This document shows, piece by piece, positions 1-7,316 of a DNA stretch of 16,671 nucleotides. Position 1 is the stretch's first letter. The number at the start of each line of letters is the position of its first letter. The position numbers were made by a program, and so were the translations under genes. Source of the DNA: Phycisphaerae bacterium (GTDB lineage: Bacteria; Planctomycetota; Phycisphaerae; UBA1845; PWPN01); contig DAOOIV010000109.1 of the NCBI GenBank assembly GCA_035384605.1, forward strand, positions 1-16,671, written 5' to 3'. The notes under the pieces are model-generated. The model was not told the DNA's origin. It searched no databases and worked only from the letters and a program-made list of their open reading frames with translations.

Positions 1-72
1 TCCGGGCCGAGCGGATTCCGGGCCGAGCGGATTCCGGGCCGAGCGGATTCCGGGCTGAGCGGATTCCGGGCC
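1..72. repeat. 16-bp tandem repeat, about 4.5 copies, cut by the window edge
   Basis: The unit TCCGGGCCGAGCGGAT is repeated head to tail at 1-16, 17-32, 33-48 and 49-64, followed by a half copy at 65-72. The fourth copy differs by one base (CTGAGC for CCGAGC). The unit length is not a multiple of three, so it is unlikely to be a protein repeat. The array probably continues to the left of the window. A partial copy (ATTCCGGGCCG) recurs at 236-246. No spacers are present, so this is a simple satellite and not a CRISPR array. Confidence 0.9.
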
Positions 73-478
73 AACATGCGCGCATCTGGCGGCGTAAGAT
101 ACGAGCAGCGAAAGACTTGCGTGAGCCGTTGTCCTTCATCCCGGTTTGTCCGGACCGCAGGCGTTGGGTTTGTTTCGCAAAAAGCGAGGCGAAGGATTCG
201 AGCGGACGGGTGCCGTGGGATCGACAGGACATTCATTCCGGGCCGCCGCCGGGGGGGCACTATGAAGTTGTCAATGAGCAGCGGGAGACGTCGTCGGCGG
301 CGCGGTGTCGGCTCGAGAACCGCCACCGGGCCGAACGGACTGTCACCCATGGTCGGTCAGGGGGATAACATGTTGGGTGCTCCGGAAATGGCGGAGTGTA
401 TCGAGCGGAGACTGATCCGAGGACACTCACGGGTCGGCGGCCGGTTGAATTCGCGCAATCGGCATGATGTCGCGAATG
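73..478. other. No convincing gene
   Basis: Open frames exist on the plus strand, but their translations are arginine-rich and low in complexity. They have no recognisable domain and no good ribosome binding site. A degenerate fragment of the edge repeat occurs at 236-246. I see no clear terminator for the glycoside hydrolase gene that ends at 479. Confidence 0.5.
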
Positions 479-1585
479 TCATTGCCCCTTTCTGATCTTG
501 GCGCTCAACTCCTTGAACATCGCGATCTCGGCCGGGTCATAGGGTGTCCCGTCTTTATGGAAGAGGTCATGGAACCAGGGCTTGGGCTCAGGGGCGCCCT
601 GTTTGGAGCCCCAGGGGTAGATGGTCTGGGTTTTGCCGGAGACCAGACCCCAGTTGATGCAGCCGACACGGTGCCTGGCGAAGATGGGCAGATGCGACTG
701 CACGACGCTGACCGGACGGCGCATCCACTCGGTGCAGATCACCGGGCGGCCGTGTTTCTTCAGTTCCGCGATCTGGTCGGTCAGGCTCTTGGCGTCGTTG
801 TAGTTGTGGAAGGTGATGACGTCGGAAGCGGCAAGCTGAAACTCGTTGAGTTCCTTGTTGTCGTACCAGAGGCCGGCACTGAGCGGCTGCGACGGCCCGG
901 CGGCCCGGGCCCACTCGAACACCTTCTTGAGCAGCGGCAGCGATTTGAGGTGTTGTTCGCTGTTACCCGGCTCGTTGTACAGGTCCCACAGGAGGACTCG
1001 TCGGTCCTGGCCGAACGTGCCGATCACATCGCGGACATATCGTTCGAGTCGTCCCCACTCGGCCGGGTTGTTGACCACGGCCTTGCCGGGGCTCTGCATC
1101 CAGCCGGAGTTGTGAACGCCGGGGATGGGGTCAGGCTGCTTGCCGATCTTCGGGTTGTCGTTCCAGCAGTCGTCGAAGATGACGAACAGCGGCCTGATGT
1201 GGTGCTTGTCGGCGATTCTAAGGAAGCGGTTCATCCGCTGCTTGAAGCCGTCCGGATCGGCCTGCCAGGCGAGATCGTGAAGGTACACGCGGACGGTGTT
1301 CATGCCGATGTCGGCGGCCCACCCAAGTTCGCGATCGATCGTGGCCTCATCGAATGTCTCTGCCTGCCACATTTCGAGCTGGTTGACGGCCGTGCTGGGG
1401 ATGAAGTCGCACCCGACGAGCCACGGCAGGGCGGCATACCACTGGTTGGCCTTCTCGGCGGTCCATCGGGAGGCAGGCTGAGAGGCGGCAGCGCCGCCGG
1501 CTATGGCCGGCATGATCGCCGGAAGAGTGACGGGCACAATCGTCAGGCACAGACTCGAACCAAGCCGATCAAGAATTCTGTTCAT
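479..1585 (-). CDS. Secreted GH5-like (clan GH-A) glycoside hydrolase
   Basis: A 368-residue protein with a TIM-barrel glycosidase pattern. The first 30-35 residues form a signal peptide: basic MNRILDR, a hydrophobic stretch, then an Ala-rich cleavage zone. Residues 87-101 (ELGWAADIGMNTVRV) look like the usual early beta strand. The likely acid/base is Glu205 in DLYNEPGN. The likely nucleophile is Glu286 in VICTEWM at a strand end. A retaining mechanism is typical of this clan. The frame stays open upstream to 1762, but I chose the ATG at 1585. GGAAAGG lies just ahead of it, and it places the signal peptide at the N-terminus. The gene is divergent from the GH172-like gene, suggesting a shared glycan target. 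The substrate (beta-glucan, mannan or other) cannot be read from sequence; GH2-barrel-like relatives are an alternative. Confidence 0.85.
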   Translation of the reverse strand: MNRILDRLGSSLCLTIVPVTLPAIMPAIAGGAAASQPASRWTAEKANQWYAALPWLVGCDFIPSTAVNQLEMWQAETFDEATIDRELGWAADIGMNTVRVYLHDLAWQADPDGFKQRMNRFLRIADKHHIRPLFVIFDDCWNDNPKIGKQPDPIPGVHNSGWMQSPGKAVVNNPAEWGRLERYVRDVIGTFGQDRRVLLWDLYNEPGNSEQHLKSLPLLKKVFEWARAAGPSQPLSAGLWYDNKELNEFQLAASDVITFHNYNDAKSLTDQIAELKKHGRPVICTEWMRRPVSVVQSHLPIFARHRVGCINWGLVSGKTQTIYPWGSKQGAPEPKPWFHDLFHKDGTPYDPAEIAMFKELSAKIRKGQ

Positions 1586-1859
1586 GATTGCCTTTCCGTT
1601 CGATGAGGGATGCCTCGGGCTGAACCGCGACTCGCATCCGCGCGCCGGTGCTCGGCCAGAATCCCAGCGACGAATCGCCGGGCTATTCTCGTTGGCCGCA
1701 ACGGGGCTTGTCCATGGCGGGCATGGCTGGGTTCCGCCGAGGAATCGCCAGGCTGTTTCCATTGCTCACCGCGGGGCCCCAGTGGACGGCCACTGTCTGG
1801 CGGATGCACCTGTTGTCACGATTCTCGTTTCGCGGGCTGTGCATGTTGGGCCCGCGTGT

Positions 1860-1881
1860 GGTAGTCTACCGCAAATTGCGG
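1860..1881. promoter_or_regulatory. Two abutting palindromes, candidate operator
   Basis: GGTAGTCTACC (1860-1870, 5-bp arms) runs directly into CCGCAAATTGCGG (1869-1881, 6-bp arms around one central base). They lie about 40 bp upstream of the GH172-like start, in the 336-bp divergent region between two carbohydrate genes. Both palindromes are perfect. This is a plausible binding site for a local sugar regulator, but a 6-bp-arm palindrome can arise by chance in a region this size. No regulator gene is present in the window. Confidence 0.3.
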
Positions 1882-1921
1882 ACTCGTGACAAATGGTCTG
1901 TTGACGTGAGGAAGTCTACAA

Positions 1922-2944
1922 ATGTCGGATGCCATCAACATCGCGGTCAAGCCGGCCGGAAGATCCCGGCAGTTGACGACCTTCAATCTGGAAAAGCGGT
2001 CGAAGACGGTTGTCCTGCCGCCCGGGCGGCCGGTGACCGTCGGCGAGGTTCAAGGTGCCGGTTACATCGGCCGCCTCTGGCTGACGTTTCCGGGCTGGTT
2101 CTGGCAACACTGGCATACGACGGCGGCGATCGATCCGACGATGCTCAAGTCGTTGATTCTGCGGATCTATTGGGACGGCGCGGCCACTCCGGCGGTCGAG
2201 TGTCCGATGGGTGACTTTTTCGGCGCCGGCCAGTGCGAGTTCAACTCGTTCACCTCCCGGTACGTCGGCACGTCCAGCGGCGGGTTCTACAGCCACTGGC
2301 CGATGCCCTATGCCAAGGGTTTCCGCATTGAGGTCGAGAATCGCCACCCGCGCAACGGCACGGACATTTTCGTCAACGCCAACTATCAGGAACTCGATGC
2401 GATGCCAGAAAGAACGGGCTACTTCTGCACCCAGTTCCGGACCGGCCGCCGCAAGCCGGGCGAAGAAGCCCTGATCGTCGACACCACCGGAAGCGGTCAC
2501 TTCGTCGGCATGATGCTGCACATGCAGGGCGAGCTGCTGCATTACCTGTCGTTTCTGGAAGCCCCCGAGTACGTCTACATCGACGACGACTGGGACAAGC
2601 CGCGATTTACCGGAACGGGTCTTGAGGACTACTTCAACGGGGGCTGGTATTTCCGGGACGGTGAGTTCAACGGGCCTTTGCACGGCGTGCCCCTCAAGGA
2701 CCCTCTGCGGTCGATGGTCACCATGTACCGCTTCCACGAGGCGGATGCCATCGCGTTCGACAGGCGGTTCAAGCTGACGTTCGTCAATCCGTGGGCGGTC
2801 GACCGGCTCAAGCCGTACTGGTACTCATCGGTCGCCTACTACTACTGCAACGCGCCGGCGCCGGTACAGCCGCCGATGCCGCCGCACGAAGAGGTGATGA
2901 AGCTCTACCGCACCAGGGATACGGATCACATCTCGATTCCGTGA
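1922..2944 (+). CDS. DUF2961 / GH172-family protein
   Basis: A 340-residue protein recognised as DUF2961, now classified as GH172. That family includes enzymes acting on difructose dianhydride and on D-arabinofuranosyl linkages. Diagnostic blocks are VGEVQGAGYIGRLW (40-53), LRIYWDGAATPAVECPMGDFFG (80-101), WPMPYAKGFRIEVEN (126-140), GTGLEDYFNGGW (231-242) and MYRFHEADAIAF (268-279). Glu235 in LEDYF and Glu273 sit where the family's catalytic acids are expected; this assignment is from memory of the motif. No signal peptide is visible, so it is probably cytoplasmic. GTGAGGAAG precedes the ATG at good spacing. The gene is divergent from the secreted GH5-like gene, which fits outside cleavage followed by inside processing; that is inference. 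The natural substrate is unknown. Confidence 0.9.
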   Translation: MSDAINIAVKPAGRSRQLTTFNLEKRSKTVVLPPGRPVTVGEVQGAGYIGRLWLTFPGWFWQHWHTTAAIDPTMLKSLILRIYWDGAATPAVECPMGDFFGAGQCEFNSFTSRYVGTSSGGFYSHWPMPYAKGFRIEVENRHPRNGTDIFVNANYQELDAMPERTGYFCTQFRTGRRKPGEEALIVDTTGSGHFVGMMLHMQGELLHYLSFLEAPEYVYIDDDWDKPRFTGTGLEDYFNGGWYFRDGEFNGPLHGVPLKDPLRSMVTMYRFHEADAIAFDRRFKLTFVNPWAVDRLKPYWYSSVAYYYCNAPAPVQPPMPPHEEVMKLYRTRDTDHISIP

Positions 2945-3246
2945 GCGTCGGTAGCAGACGGCGCGGCTGCCTGTCTCGGAAGCCGGAGCGTGAGCCATTC
3001 GCAAGACCGCGAGGCGGACGCACGCCCGAGGAGGCCGCTCCGCGAGGGGCGCGGTTCTGAAAGGGAAGCCTCACGTTTGCCCGCCGATTCTGCTGCGGGC
3101 CCATTGCGGCGGGTGCCCGCCGACCCTTTGTCGTCGCGGGTGTCGCGGGCGGCCTGTCGGCCGGTGCCCGACCGGCTCTGCGAAAACGGCGAAACGCTCC
3201 TCAACACCCGGTTCACCCCCTCCGCAGCCCATGTCGTGCCCCCGGA
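2945..3246. other. Noncoding gap with two strong hairpins
   Basis: No supportable gene on either strand. Two perfect GC-rich stems are present: 3107-3122 (7-bp arms, CGGCGGG/CCCGCCG, 2-nt loop) and 3160-3176 (6-bp arms, GCCGGT/ACCGGC, 5-nt loop). Neither is followed by a T run, so they are not classical intrinsic terminators. They may still end or insulate the GH172-like transcript. Confidence 0.4.
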
Positions 3247-3276
3247 TGGACGCGCGTACGTCGACGCTCGTACAAT
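3247..3276 (+). promoter_or_regulatory. Candidate sigma-70-type promoter for pcm
   Basis: A -35-like TGGACG (3247-3252, four of six consensus) is followed by an 18-bp spacer and a -10-like TACAAT (3271-3276, five of six). Transcription would begin near 3283, about 30 bases before the chosen pcm start. This also argues against the far-upstream ATG at 3231. The promoter is a consensus match only. Confidence 0.35.
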
Positions 3277-3314
3277 GCGCAGCACTTCATTACTGTCCGT
3301 CAGGCCATGCCGTC

Positions 3315-3998
3315 ATGCACGATTGGATGCTTGAAGATTACCGTGCTTCCCGCCGACAGATGATCGATGAGCAGATACGTGGGCGGGGCATCGAAGATCC
3401 CCGCGTTCTCGCCGCCATGGAGGAGGTGCCGCGAGAGCTGTTCGTCCCGCCGGACAAACGAGATGCGGCGTTCTCCGACGCGGCATTGCCCATCGCCTGC
3501 GGTCAGACCATCTCGCAACCGTACATCGTCGCATACATGACGGTCTGTCTGGAGGTGGAGCCTCACCATCGCGTGCTCGAAGTCGGCACGGGCTCGGGCT
3601 ACCAGACGGCGGTGCTGGCGAGGCTGGCCGGCGAGGTCTACACCATCGAACGCGTCGGGCCTCTCCTCTTGGCGGCCAAGTCGCTGCTGGACTCGCTTGG
3701 GGTGCGCAACGTCCACTATCTCCGGGGCGACGGCAGCCTCGGCTGGCCGGAGTTCGCGCCCTTTGACCGGATCATGGTGACGGCGGCGGCCCCACGCGTG
3801 CCAGAGGCGTTGGTGCGGCAACTGAGCGAGGGCGGGCGACTGGTCATACCGGTCGGCGGGCATTCGCAACAAACGCTGACGCAGGTCAGGATCGAGAACG
3901 GACGCGTGATCGAGACGCCCGGTCTGCCGGTCCGGTTTGTGAAACTGGTCGGCGATCAGGCATGGTCGACGAACACACCTCCGAGCGAGGAGGAATGA
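3315..3998 (+). CDS. pcm: Protein-L-isoaspartate O-methyltransferase
   Basis: A 227-residue cytoplasmic enzyme. It would methylate L-isoaspartyl residues in damaged proteins using S-adenosylmethionine, starting their repair to aspartate. Family blocks: RRQMIDEQIRGRGIEDPRVL (13-32), GQTISQP (63-69), SAM motif I LEVGTGSGYQTAVL (88-101), the acidic residue after strand 2 in TIERVG (Glu112), GDGSLGW (138-144), FDRIMVTAAA (150-159), GGRLVIPVG (173-181) and the C-terminal RFVKLVG (207-213). Length is normal for bacterial PCMT. The frame is open from an ATG at 3231, but homology begins after 3315. ATGs at 3315 and 3327 are both possible, and neither has a strong Shine-Dalgarno. Its stop lies six bases before the next gene, so the two are probably co-transcribed. 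Confidence 0.93.
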   Translation: MHDWMLEDYRASRRQMIDEQIRGRGIEDPRVLAAMEEVPRELFVPPDKRDAAFSDAALPIACGQTISQPYIVAYMTVCLEVEPHHRVLEVGTGSGYQTAVLARLAGEVYTIERVGPLLLAAKSLLDSLGVRNVHYLRGDGSLGWPEFAPFDRIMVTAAAPRVPEALVRQLSEGGRLVIPVGGHSQQTLTQVRIENGRVIETPGLPVRFVKLVGDQAWSTNTPPSEEE

Positions 3999-4004
3999 GA
4001 CGCG

Positions 4005-5270
4005 ATGAAGCAAGCACAAGCCTCGTACCGGCCGAGCTCGCAAGCACTCGGCGGCGTCCGTCGGTTCCTCTTCCCTGCGATGCTTTCGATTGCCTTCGGC
4101 TGTGCATCGACGGGCCGCGACGCTCTATCGGCGTGGCCCCTGCACGTGATCGACAACTCATCTGCCGGTGCCGACGGCGTTCGACTGGCGGACGTCAATG
4201 GTGACCGGCTTCCCGATGTCGCTGCCGCATGGGAGGAAGGCGGCCTGATCCGAGTCTACCTGCATCCCGGCACGCGGGCGGCCAGACGACCGTGGCCGGC
4301 GGTCACGGTGGGACAGGTGAGTTCGCCGGAGGACGCCGTTTTCGCCGACCTCGACGGCGACGGGGCCTTCGACGTGGTCAGTTGTTGCGAGGGCAAGGAG
4401 AAAACCGTCTTCCTTCATTGGGCACCCCGCGAGCGGTCGCGATACCTCGACCCAACGGCATGGAAGACAGAGGGCTTGCCGGCGTCCAAGGGCGTCTGCC
4501 AATGGATGTTCTGCCTGCCGATGCAGGTCGATGGGTGCAATGGCATCGACCTTGTGGTCGGCGGCAAGAACGATGGCGCCGGAATCGGCTGGTTCGAGGC
4601 CCCGAACGAAGCGCGCGATCTGAACGCCTGGAAGTGGCACCCCTTGTACGATGCGGGCTGGATCATGTCGCTGATCGCCGAAGACATGGATGGCGACGGC
4701 GACCTGGACATCGTGGCATCGGACCGCAAGGGAACTTCTCGCGGTTGCCTGTGGATCGAGAACCCAGGGCATGATCACGCCCGTCTCGGTCGGTGGCCGG
4801 TACATCGGATCGGGCTGGGCGATCGTGAGTACATGTTCCTGACTGTGGCGGACCTGGATGCCGACGGTCTTCGGGACGTCCTCGCGGCGACGGCCGGCGG
4901 TGAACTGGTGTACTATCGGCGAGCAGCGGCCGGGCCGCCGGAGTGGGAAAGCTACACAATCAGGTTGCCGGCCGATGCCGGAACGGGCAAGGGTGTGGGC
5001 ATCGCGGACGTCGACGGCGACGGTCGGACCGACATCGTTTTCAGTTGTGAGCAATCAAGAGGCAAACGCGGCCTGATGTGGATGAAGTACGCCAACTCGC
5101 CTGCCGAGCAAAACTGGACCGCCTTTGACATCGCGGGTCTCAGTGGCACCAAGTTCGACCTTGTCCAACCGGTTGACCTGGACGGCGACGGCGACCTCGA
5201 TGTCATGACCACCGAGGAGACCGAAAGGCTGGGCGTTATCTGGTACGAGAACCCGTTCTCGGGTTCCTGA
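4005..5270 (+). CDS. Exported FG-GAP/VCBS-repeat beta-propeller protein
   Basis: A 421-residue protein with six calcium-loop motifs of the FG-GAP/VCBS type: DVNGDRLPD (63-71), DLDGDGAFD (115-123), DMDGDGDLD (227-235), DLDADGLRD (283-291), DVDGDGRTD (335-343) and DLDGDGDLD (391-399). A degenerate seventh (DGCNGID, 176-182) would complete a seven-bladed propeller. The N-terminus has RR, then a hydrophobic run ending AFGC at residues 30-33. This may be an atypical lipobox or an ordinary signal peptide. A strong AGGAGGA ribosome binding site overlaps the end of pcm. Related proteins act as surface-binding or ligand-binding scaffolds; no catalytic domain is seen. Function is unknown beyond the calcium-binding propeller fold. 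Confidence 0.85.
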   Translation: MKQAQASYRPSSQALGGVRRFLFPAMLSIAFGCASTGRDALSAWPLHVIDNSSAGADGVRLADVNGDRLPDVAAAWEEGGLIRVYLHPGTRAARRPWPAVTVGQVSSPEDAVFADLDGDGAFDVVSCCEGKEKTVFLHWAPRERSRYLDPTAWKTEGLPASKGVCQWMFCLPMQVDGCNGIDLVVGGKNDGAGIGWFEAPNEARDLNAWKWHPLYDAGWIMSLIAEDMDGDGDLDIVASDRKGTSRGCLWIENPGHDHARLGRWPVHRIGLGDREYMFLTVADLDADGLRDVLAATAGGELVYYRRAAAGPPEWESYTIRLPADAGTGKGVGIADVDGDGRTDIVFSCEQSRGKRGLMWMKYANSPAEQNWTAFDIAGLSGTKFDLVQPVDLDGDGDLDVMTTEETERLGVIWYENPFSGS

Positions 5271-5301
5271 TGTTTTCGGCAAGCCGTCGACAACCGGTCT
5301 G

Positions 5302-6246
5302 TCAGCGCTTCTTGAGAGTCACGCCGACTCCCGCGCCTTCACTGTGAAGGAACAGCGTTTCCAGTTTCGGGTCGGTGGTAACGGCTTTGAGGTAGCCTGG
5401 GTCACCCTGGCCGGGCTTGATGTTGTGAGCGACGATCAACCCGCCGGGTCGAACGAGCGGCAGAAGCTTTTCGAGATAGTCCAGATAGCCTTCCTTGTCC
5501 GCATCGATGAAAAGCAGATCGATGTTGTCCTTCACGGTCGCGACCGTCTCATGAGCATCACCTTCTACGAGCGTGATCAACTCGTCGACTCCTGCTTTCT
5601 TGAAGTTCTGCCGCGCCTCGGCCGCACGTCGGGCGTCGATCTCGAAGGTGGTAAGCTTGCCGCCCGTCGCCTTCAAGGCCAGGCCGAGCCAGATTCCCGA
5701 GTAACCAACCGAGGTTCCGATCTCGACCACGTGCTTGGCTCCGATAGCCTCGGTCAGCAGGCGGAGCAAACGGCCATCTTCCATGGGTACGCTCATGCCT
5801 CCCGGCACCGGCTTCTTGTTGAGTTCGGTCAACACGTCGAGGATTCTCTTCTCGGCGTCGTCCTTGGGTATCGGTGATGCCTCGGCACTCTCGCCACGCC
5901 ACCCCGGTGGCGCGCCGCCGGGCCCTCGACCGGGGCGTCTCATCCCGCTCATATCCGGCGGGCCGCCTTCGGCGAACGCCGGCAGAAGTTCGTCGGGCGT
6001 CAGATCTCCGTCGTTGTTACGATCGAGCTTGGCCAGCGCGGCAACGGCTCCTTCCCTTTCCGCGGCCGAGATAATCCCGTCCTTGTCCGCATCCAGTACC
6101 TCGATCACAGGGCTCGGCGGCGGTAGCGCGAAGTCCGTTCTGCCGCGTGCCGTCCGCGCATCCGGCCTTCTCATCTGCTGGGCCGCCGCGAAGCCCACCG
6201 CGCAAGCCGCCACCGCCGCGGCTGCAAGAGCCAATCTGATTCTCAT
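5302..6246 (-). CDS. Exported EF-hand / COMT-like O-methyltransferase fusion
   Basis: A 314-residue, two-part protein. Residues 1-22 are a signal peptide (MRIR, Ala-rich core, AAA before QQ). Residues 46-90 hold two canonical EF-hands (DADKDGIISAAE 52-63, DRNNDGDLTPDE 75-86). A Gly/Pro/Arg-rich linker spans 91-125. Residues 130-314 are a class I SAM methyltransferase of the catechol O-methyltransferase type: VVEIGTSVGYSG (173-184), FEID (201-204), VEGDA (227-231), DLLFIDADKEGY (243-254), RPGGLIVAHN (266-275). In COMT relatives the last block is usually ADN, with Asp and Asn as metal ligands; here it is HN. The ATG is preceded by AAGGAG at ideal spacing. An exported enzyme needing SAM is odd. 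The gene is convergent with the propeller gene. The substrate is unknown. Confidence 0.88.
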   Translation of the reverse strand: MRIRLALAAAAVAACAVGFAAAQQMRRPDARTARGRTDFALPPPSPVIEVLDADKDGIISAAEREGAVAALAKLDRNNDGDLTPDELLPAFAEGGPPDMSGMRRPGRGPGGAPPGWRGESAEASPIPKDDAEKRILDVLTELNKKPVPGGMSVPMEDGRLLRLLTEAIGAKHVVEIGTSVGYSGIWLGLALKATGGKLTTFEIDARRAAEARQNFKKAGVDELITLVEGDAHETVATVKDNIDLLFIDADKEGYLDYLEKLLPLVRPGGLIVAHNIKPGQGDPGYLKAVTTDPKLETLFLHSEGAGVGVTLKKR

Positions 6247-6383
6247 TGTTGAGACTCCTTCATTCTTGTCTGACTTGCCTTCCTGCGGCGGGGTTGCCCC
6301 GCGTCACCCCAATGCGTGTGCATCCTGCAAGTCGGTCTGTTTGCCGCAAGCCCGCCAATGCGCGGACCATCGCACATTGTAAA

Positions 6384-6424
6384 CCGATGCCGTCTGCCCC
6401 GTAACAGGAGCAGATCGGCATCGG
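6384..6424 (-). terminator. Terminator-like hairpin after the EF-hand gene
   Basis: Perfect 9-bp arms CCGATGCCG (6384-6392) and CGGCATCGG (6416-6424), extended inward by TCTGC/GCAGA after a one-base bulge. On the minus strand the stem is followed by TTTACAATG, a short T run. It lies between two minus-strand genes, about 50 bp past the stop at 6472. It most likely ends that transcript and separates it from the methyltransferase fusion gene. The weak T run lowers certainty. Confidence 0.5.
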
Positions 6425-6471
6425 CCTTCCTGTGTTCTCAAAGCTGCGGTCCCTCCGCGGCCCGCTTTTCG

Positions 6472-7068
6472 TTACTCAGCATCCGCAGGCGGCGGTGGAG
6501 GAGGTCCAAATCGGCAGCCGCCATGGCCACCAGGCCCCATCCCGTGACCTCGCCCCGGAGGAGGAGGAGGAGGAGGCGGCGGCGGAGCTGCCGCGGCTTC
6601 ATCCTTGTCGATGTTCCCATCGCCGCTCGTGTCAATCTTTGCGAAGACCTCCTTCATCTGTGCCGTCATCGGCGCCGTGAATTCCTCCAGGGTCACATAG
6701 CCGTCTCCATTCGCATCCAAGCGCATGATGTGATCACCGGCCTGGGGTTTCTCGCCGTCCTTTGGGGGTTCCGGGGGCACCGGTCGCAGTTCCTTGGCCG
6801 TCAACACTCCGTCGCCGTCGGCATCCAACGTCAGCAATGCCGCTTTCGCGCCATCAATTTCGGCTGCCGAGAGTTCACCGTTCTTGTCTGCGTCCAAGAC
6901 CGCCATAATGGGCATAGGCGGATGACCGCCACAGAACATTGGTTTGGCTGGTTCATCGCTCGATAAGCCCTTGCCCTTCACGGCCCCGTGCTTGCCCTGT
7001 CCGGCGATGGCCCAGCCGATCAGGCAGACGGTAATCAGTGCTCCCATAAACGCGATTTTGGTCTTCAT
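6472..7068 (-). CDS. Exported four-EF-hand protein with poly-proline segments
   Basis: A 198-residue protein. Residues 1-23 form a signal peptide (MKTK, then a hydrophobic core ending AIAG). Four canonical EF-hand loops follow: DADKNGELSAAE (59-70), DADGDGVLTAKE (82-93), DANGDGYVTLEE (118-129) and DTSGDGNIDKDE (146-157). Ten consecutive prolines span 162-171, and the Gly/His/Pro-rich tail has a second proline run (189-194). It would bind calcium outside the cytoplasm; no enzymatic domain is visible. GGAGAAG precedes the ATG at good spacing. The first EF-hand pair closely resembles that of the neighbouring methyltransferase fusion. It is divergent from the sigma-factor operon. Its cellular role is unknown; calmodulin-like or matrix-associated roles are guesses. 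Confidence 0.88.
   Translation of the reverse strand: MKTKIAFMGALITVCLIGWAIAGQGKHGAVKGKGLSSDEPAKPMFCGGHPPMPIMAVLDADKNGELSAAEIDGAKAALLTLDADGDGVLTAKELRPVPPEPPKDGEKPQAGDHIMRLDANGDGYVTLEEFTAPMTAQMKEVFAKIDTSGDGNIDKDEAAAAPPPPPPPPPPGRGHGMGPGGHGGCRFGPPPPPPADAE
6556..6585. repeat. Trinucleotide tract encoding ten prolines
   Basis: Within the EF-hand gene, ten GGN-type triplets on the plus strand (one CGG, six AGG, three CGG) encode the Pro10 run. Six identical AGG units in a row make a short microsatellite. Slippage would add or remove prolines in frame. Confidence 0.8.
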
Positions 7069-7234
7069 TGCTGCTTCTCCGTTTTGGATTCCTGCTCTTG
7101 CCCCACGGACGCTCCGCGCGGCTATTCATGGAAACGCAAAAGGTAAGGCTTTTTCTACGGGTGCTCCTATGAAAATCGCCCCTGATCGCAACTTCCGACG
7201 CTCCCAGGCGTTACAATTTGTGGAGAAACGCCGG

Positions 7235-7263
7235 TTGGGCAAGTGCGACTCGGTCCATATGAA
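7235..7263 (+). promoter_or_regulatory. Possible promoter of the sigma factor/kinase operon
   Basis: TTGGGC (7235-7240), a 17-bp spacer and TATGAA (7258-7263) resemble -35 and -10 boxes of a housekeeping promoter. Both are partial matches. The start of transcription would fall about 45 bases before the sigma-factor ATG. A 10-bp palindrome ACGGGCCCGT (7290-7299) would lie in the leader. Confidence 0.25.
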
Positions 7264-7316
7264 GCGAGGGCACCGACCTGTCTCTCTATACGGGCCCGTC
7301 TGAGGGGCAAGCAGGT

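Noticed and set aside
464..1606. Long plus-strand open frame (380 codons) opposite the glycoside hydrolase gene
   Set aside because: It is antisense to a gene with clear motifs. Its translation is a mirror of high-GC codon bias and has no domain.
1916..2737. Minus-strand open frame of 273 codons
   Set aside because: It lies fully antisense to the GH172-family gene, which has strong family motifs and a ribosome binding site.
2926..3285. Minus-strand open frame of 119 codons in the gap before pcm
   Set aside because: Arg/Ser-rich, no motif, no ribosome binding site, and it overlaps hairpins and a candidate promoter.
4158..5054. Minus-strand open frame of 298 codons
   Set aside because: Antisense to the FG-GAP propeller; its repeated Val/Asp pattern just reflects the DGDG codons on the other strand.
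6288..6302. Perfect hairpin GCGGGG-TTG-CCCCGC upstream of the methyltransferase fusion
   Set aside because: Real as a sequence, but with no T run on either side and no conserved context I could not assign it a role.
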